From: Ottowia sp.
GTDB taxonomy: Bacteria > Pseudomonadota > Gammaproteobacteria > Burkholderiales > Burkholderiaceae_C
Assembly (NCBI GenBank): GCA_023228705.1
Contig: JALOAS010000109.1
Coordinates: 1-8,913 of the forward strand
Reading direction: 5' to 3'
DNA: 8,913 nt
Program-made: the position numbers and the translations under genes
Shown: positions 5,802 to 8,913 of the stretch, piece by piece
Numbering within the stretch: the first letter of the stretch is position 1
Layout: every line of letters begins with the position of its first letter
Notes under the pieces: generated by a model
Told to the model about the DNA's origin: nothing
The model's database searches: none
What the model saw: the letters and a program-made list of their open reading frames with translations, nothing else

Positions 5802-6440
5802 ATGTCCGCTTCCGCAGCCGCCGCAGAGAACCTGCCCGCTTTCTATGATCAGGCGCCCAGCCTGACCGTGCGCGACCCGCTGGCCCAGTTCCTGGGCGCG
5901 GCCGAGCAGGGCGTTCTGACGTACCACTACGCGGATGCGGTCCGACTGGCCGGGCACTCCTGTCCCACCGTGGCCGGAACCTGGCTCATGGTGATTGCCG
6001 GCCTGCGCGCGCTCTACGGGGAAGACGAGTTGCCCGTGCGCGGCGAGATCCAGGTGTTCATGGCCGACGCGGCCGACGCCGGCGCCACCGGCGTCATGGC
6101 CACGGTCGCGCAGCTGCTGACCGGTGCTGCCGCGGAGACGGGATTCCACGGCATAGGCGGCCGTTTCTCACGGCGGAACCTGCTGGCCTACGGCCAGCCG
6201 CTGCGCGGCACGCTGGGCCTGCGCCGCATGGACACGGGCCGGGCGGTGCAGGTTGCGCTGGATGCCTCGGTGGTGCCCTGGCCCGACAAGATGCGCGGCG
6301 TCATGCCGCTGGCGGCATCGGGGCAGGCCGATGCCGGGCAGCTGCAGCGATTTGGCGAGCTCTGGCAGGGGCGCGTGCGCCAGATGCTGACCGAGCACGC
6401 CAGCGACACCCAAATGATCCAGGTGACCGACTGGCAGTGA
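5802..6440 (+). CDS. FmdE-like conserved protein of unknown function
   Basis: I recognise the pattern of a conserved bacterial family that annotation pipelines often label FmdE, after a subunit gene of the formylmethanofuran dehydrogenase operon, but its function is not established. The 212-residue protein has no signal peptide or membrane segment. Its landmark is AGHSCPTVAG (50-59), resembling the metal-binding H-x-C-P of FmdE proteins, with His52 and Cys54 as likely ligands. Other conserved-looking blocks are LPVRGEI (77-83), DAGATGVMA (92-100) and FHGIGGRFSRRNLL (115-128). The start is ATG at 5802 with GAGG 5 bases upstream; a GTG at 5796 overlaps that site and is less likely. Methanofuran chemistry is not expected in such an organism, so the label should not be read as function. 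It lies downstream of usp on the same strand and converges with the thiolase. Confidence 0.75.
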   Translation: MSASAAAAENLPAFYDQAPSLTVRDPLAQFLGAAEQGVLTYHYADAVRLAGHSCPTVAGTWLMVIAGLRALYGEDELPVRGEIQVFMADAADAGATGVMATVAQLLTGAAAETGFHGIGGRFSRRNLLAYGQPLRGTLGLRRMDTGRAVQVALDASVVPWPDKMRGVMPLAASGQADAGQLQRFGELWQGRVRQMLTEHASDTQMIQVTDWQ

Positions 6441-6447
6441 GCGGCTG

Positions 6448-6469
6448 CGGCCGGCAATGAGCCTGGCCG
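6448..6469 (+). terminator. Hairpin just after the FmdE-like stop codon
   Basis: CGGCCGGC (6448-6455) pairs with GCC-t-GGCCG (6461-6469) with one bulged base around the loop AATGA. It begins 8 bases after the stop. No T-run follows, so it could slow RNA decay or help termination but is not a standard intrinsic terminator. The rest of the gap to the thiolase stop (6470-6626) shows nothing I can name. Confidence 0.25.
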
Positions 6470-6626
6470 TGCGCTGACGGGCCGCCGCGCGCCGTCCTGC
6501 ATTTGACATGGTCCGGCCGGCCGCCTGCCGCCGGAGACGGCAGCATCCTGCGCAGCCCATGACCAACGCGTGCGCTACCCACGGCAGCGCAGGCGGCGCA
6601 CACGATGGCAGGCGGCCAGTCGCGTG

Positions 6627-7811
6627 CTACATGCGCTCGAAGATGGCGGCTATACCCTGGCCGCCGCCTATGCACATGGTCACCAGCGCGTACCGGCCCT
6701 GGATGCGCTGCAGCTCGTAGATGGCCTTGACGGTGATCAGGGCGCCCGTGGCGCCTATGGGATGCCCCAGCGAGATGCCCGACCCGTTGGGGTTGACCTT
6801 TTCCGGATCGGCGCCCAGTTCCTTGCTGACCGCGCAGGCCTGCGCGGCAAACGCCTCGTTGGCCTCGATCACGTCCATCTGCTCAAGCTTGAGCCCGGTG
6901 CGCTTGAGCACCGCCTGCGTGGACGGCACGGGGCCCATGCCCATGATTTTGGGTTCCAGCGCGGCGTGCGCGTAGCCCACCAGCCGTGCCAGGGGCTGGA
7001 CGCCGCGGCTCTTGGCGACTCCTGCTTCCATGAGCACCACCGCGGCAGCGGCGTCGTTGAGGCCGCTGGCGTTGGCCGCGGTGACGGTGCCGTTTTCCTT
7101 CTGGAAGACGGGTTTCATCTTCTGGAAGTCCTCGATTTTTGCACCGGAGCGAAAATGCTCGTCCCGGTCAACGCTGATGTCGCCCTTGCGACTCTTGATG
7201 GTGACCGGCACGATCTGGCCGTCAAAGCGCCCCTCGGCCCAGGCGCGCTCCGCGCGCTGGTGGCTTTGCAGCGCCAGCGCGTCCTGCTCCTCGCGCGTGA
7301 TGTGGAACTGCCGTGCGACGTTTTCAGCGGTGACGCCCATGTGCACCGTGTCAAAGGGATCGTTGAGCGCACCGACCATCATGTCGACCAGCTTGGTGTC
7401 GCCCATGCGCGCGCCCCAGCGCGTATTGAGGCTGGCGTACGGGGTACGGCTCATGCTCTCGGCGCCGCCACCTATGGCCACGTCACAGTCGCCGAGCAGG
7501 ATGCCCTGGCTGGCGCTGACGATGGCCTGCAGGCCCGAGCCACACAGGCGGTTGACGTTCATGGCCGGTGTTTCCTTGGAGCAGCCGCCGTTGATCGCCG
7601 CCACGCGCGAGAGGTACATGTCGCGCGGCTCGGTATTGATCACGTGTCCAAACACCACATGTCCCACATCCTCGCCTTCCAGTCCCGAGCGCGCGATGGA
7701 TTCGCGCACGACCGTGGTGGCCAGGTCTATGGGCGGGACGGACTTGAGACTGCCGCCATAACTGCCGACTGCGGTGCGGACACCGCTGGCGATGACAACT
7801 TCACGGGACAT
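6627..7811 (-). CDS. bktB: Beta-ketothiolase, BktB type (acetyl-CoA C-acyltransferase)
   Basis: The enzyme condenses acyl-CoA with acetyl-CoA to beta-ketoacyl-CoA and runs in reverse. BktB of Cupriavidus necator accepts longer acyl chains than PhaA and supplies 3-ketovaleryl-CoA for polyhydroxyalkanoate. The 394-residue product has the full thiolase active site: Cys90 in NRLCGSGLQA, Asn318 in NEAFAAQ, His350 in GHPIGATGA and Cys380 in CIGGGQGIA, matching the classical C89/H348/C378 set. BktB-like features include TEPRDMYLSRVAAINGG, RWGARMGD and DMMVGALNDPF, which match my memory of Cupriavidus BktB better than PhaA. The ATG at 7811 has AAGGAG (7820-7825) 8 bases upstream. No phaC or phaB is adjacent. 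The upstream SDR gene is on the same strand, 170 bases away, without PhaB-like features. An operon is possible but unproven. A degradative role is the main alternative. Confidence 0.93.
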   Translation of the reverse strand: MSREVVIASGVRTAVGSYGGSLKSVPPIDLATTVVRESIARSGLEGEDVGHVVFGHVINTEPRDMYLSRVAAINGGCSKETPAMNVNRLCGSGLQAIVSASQGILLGDCDVAIGGGAESMSRTPYASLNTRWGARMGDTKLVDMMVGALNDPFDTVHMGVTAENVARQFHITREEQDALALQSHQRAERAWAEGRFDGQIVPVTIKSRKGDISVDRDEHFRSGAKIEDFQKMKPVFQKENGTVTAANASGLNDAAAAVVLMEAGVAKSRGVQPLARLVGYAHAALEPKIMGMGPVPSTQAVLKRTGLKLEQMDVIEANEAFAAQACAVSKELGADPEKVNPNGSGISLGHPIGATGALITVKAIYELQRIQGRYALVTMCIGGGQGIAAIFERM

Positions 7812-7981
7812 GAGCCACTCTCCTTGGATGCTGGGAAATCGGTAAATCGTCTCTTGGAAGCCTGCGCGGCTGCGTTGCATGCGGCGGGATCAGTGCACCG
7901 TGCTGGCACGTATCCTGCCCCGCCGCTGGACGCGGATCTTGCGGTCGCCTCAGGCGCGGCGCAGGCGCGTGAACTGGCCCA

Positions 7982-8758
7982 TCATAGAGCCAAATCCTTC
8001 AGGCTGGCAACGGGCTGGCGGCCAAAATCCGGGTGTTCCAGGAATGCCGCAATCTGCTGCGCGACGGCAGCGGGCTCGGCGAGCTGGTCGCTGTCGTGCA
8101 GGCCCTGGAAGTAGGCGTGGTCCGGGAACGCCTGCGGATCGGCGCTGCGCAGCTGCCGCTGCATGTCGGTGGCTATGACGCCGGGCGCCAGCGAGCAGGC
8201 GCGCGCGCCGTTGGGCAGGTCCGCTTCTTCCAGCGCGACGCAGTGCGTGAACAGGTCCATGCCCGCCTTGGCGGCACAGTAGGGCGCCTGCGCCGCCATC
8301 GGCCGGCGACCCAGCCCCGAGGAGATGTTGAGCACGCGTCGCTGGGCGTGCCAGTCAGCCGTCGCGCGCAGGAATGCGGCGGTCAGCAGCATGGCCGCTT
8401 CCAGCCCGACGCGCAGCGTCTGCATCATGTCTGCGGCGTGGGCATTGCGCAGCGGCGTGATCGGCGGAATCATGCCGGCGTTGTTGACAAGCGTGGCGCT
8501 GGCCAGGCGGTCGGCATCCAGCGCATGCAGCCAGGTCGCCAGCTGCGCGCTGGCCCCTGTTGCATCGGCCAGGTCCGATGGCCACTGCACCAGCGTGCAG
8601 CCCGCCGCTGCGGCCTGCTCTTGCAGCGCCTGGCTGGGCTGTCGCGACAGCGTCAGCAGGCGGTGCCCGGGCTGCAGCAGCTCCAGCGCCAGCGCGTGCC
8701 CGAGTCCGCGCGAGGCACCGGTGATGATGTACAGGCGTTGTGCTTTGGCTTGGGTCAT
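7982..8758 (-). CDS. Short-chain dehydrogenase/reductase (SDR), sepiapterin/benzil reductase-like
   Basis: Classical SDRs reduce carbonyls or oxidise alcohols with NAD(P)H in the cytoplasm. The 258-residue protein has the cofactor motif TGASRGLG (13-20), NNAG (92-95), catalytic Ser147 in NISSGLG, and Tyr160/Lys164 in YCAAK. The Arg in TGASRG suggests NADPH. The YCAAKAGMDLFTH and SLAPGVIATDMQ segments recall sepiapterin or benzil reductase-like SDRs, but the substrate cannot be named. The position usually held by the tetrad asparagine (V-N-L) reads V-G-L at Gly118. The ATG at 8758 places the first motif at the usual distance. The frame stays open upstream to 8911, but that would add 51 unsupported residues. 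No strong ribosome binding site is visible. It is transcribed toward bktB across 170 bases, a gap in which I see no gene or clear terminator. Confidence 0.92.
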   Translation of the reverse strand: MTQAKAQRLYIITGASRGLGHALALELLQPGHRLLTLSRQPSQALQEQAAAAGCTLVQWPSDLADATGASAQLATWLHALDADRLASATLVNNAGMIPPITPLRNAHAADMMQTLRVGLEAAMLLTAAFLRATADWHAQRRVLNISSGLGRRPMAAQAPYCAAKAGMDLFTHCVALEEADLPNGARACSLAPGVIATDMQRQLRSADPQAFPDHAYFQGLHDSDQLAEPAAVAQQIAAFLEHPDFGRQPVASLKDLAL

Positions 8759-8913
8759 GGGGTTTGATTGGTTTTGCGGTTCTTGCCGGGCCGGCGCCAG
8801 CGTGTACGTCGGCTCAGAGCTTGAGAATGAATTGATCGCGCCCGAGAGGATCGCCCAAGACCGGCCAATCAAGACGCAAAGCGCAGGCATGGCCCGTGCC
8901 ATGGCGAGCATTT
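8759..8913. other. Upstream flank of the SDR gene, possible end of another gene
   Basis: The last 155 bases hold the presumed SDR promoter. One minus frame (8912 to the stop at 8814) ends in WPVLGDPLGRDQFILKL, which looks like a protein C-terminus and would leave 55 bases before the SDR start. However, its third-position GC (about 56%) is below the window's norm, and other frames are also open here. A small stem, CATGGC/GCCATG around CCGT, lies near 8888-8903. I cannot decide whether a gene ends here. Confidence 0.3.

Noticed and set aside
6500..6510. TTGACA after the FmdE-like gene as a promoter
   Set aside because: No -10-like sequence follows at a suitable distance, and no plus-strand gene starts downstream before the convergent thiolase.
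6570..8114. 514-codon open frame on the plus strand opposite bktB
   Set aside because: It is the mirror of a complete thiolase gene and shows no recognisable domain.

Overview
The window is 8.9 kb of GC-rich bacterial chromosome carrying ordinary, densely packed single-copy genes. Gene content, the very high third-position GC and several protein sequences point to a betaproteobacterium of the order Burkholderiales. The clearest pointers are a thiolase that closely resembles Cupriavidus BktB and a DEAD-box helicase with the basic insertion I associate with Comamonadaceae-type relatives. I cannot fix the family or genus by eye.

Layout: the minus strand starts with the N-terminal three quarters of mutS (1-1963, running off the left edge). 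A PanE/ApbA-type ketopantoate reductase family gene (2191-3105, +) diverges from it across about 230 bases. This gene converges with a DEAD-box RNA helicase (3117-4646, -), with only 11 bases between the two stop codons. The helicase diverges from a universal stress protein gene (5155-5643, +) across a 508-base intergenic region. That region holds the most structured non-coding DNA in the window: a perfect 22-bp palindrome just upstream of the helicase start, a terminator-like hairpin on the helicase strand, and a run of dyads on the stress-gene side. Next come an FmdE-like conserved gene of unknown function (5802-6440, +), a convergent BktB-type beta-ketothiolase (6627-7811, -) and a short-chain dehydrogenase/reductase (7982-8758, -). 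The last 155 bases are upstream flank of the reductase and may hold the end of another gene.

The genes do not form one pathway. mutS (mismatch repair) and the helicase (RNA remodelling) are housekeeping. The thiolase handles beta-ketoacyl-CoA chemistry (polyhydroxyalkanoate precursors or fatty-acid breakdown). The Usp and FmdE-like genes lie in tandem and may share conditions of expression. I found no tRNA or rRNA gene, CRISPR array, insertion sequence, integrase, toxin-antitoxin pair or defence gene, and no clear sign of horizontal transfer.

I see no convincing undescribed system. The best leads are the structured helicase leader with its 22-bp palindrome and terminator-like hairpin, the dyad cluster upstream of usp, the uncharacterised FmdE-like protein, and two enzymes (PanE-like and SDR) whose expected active-site asparagines are replaced.
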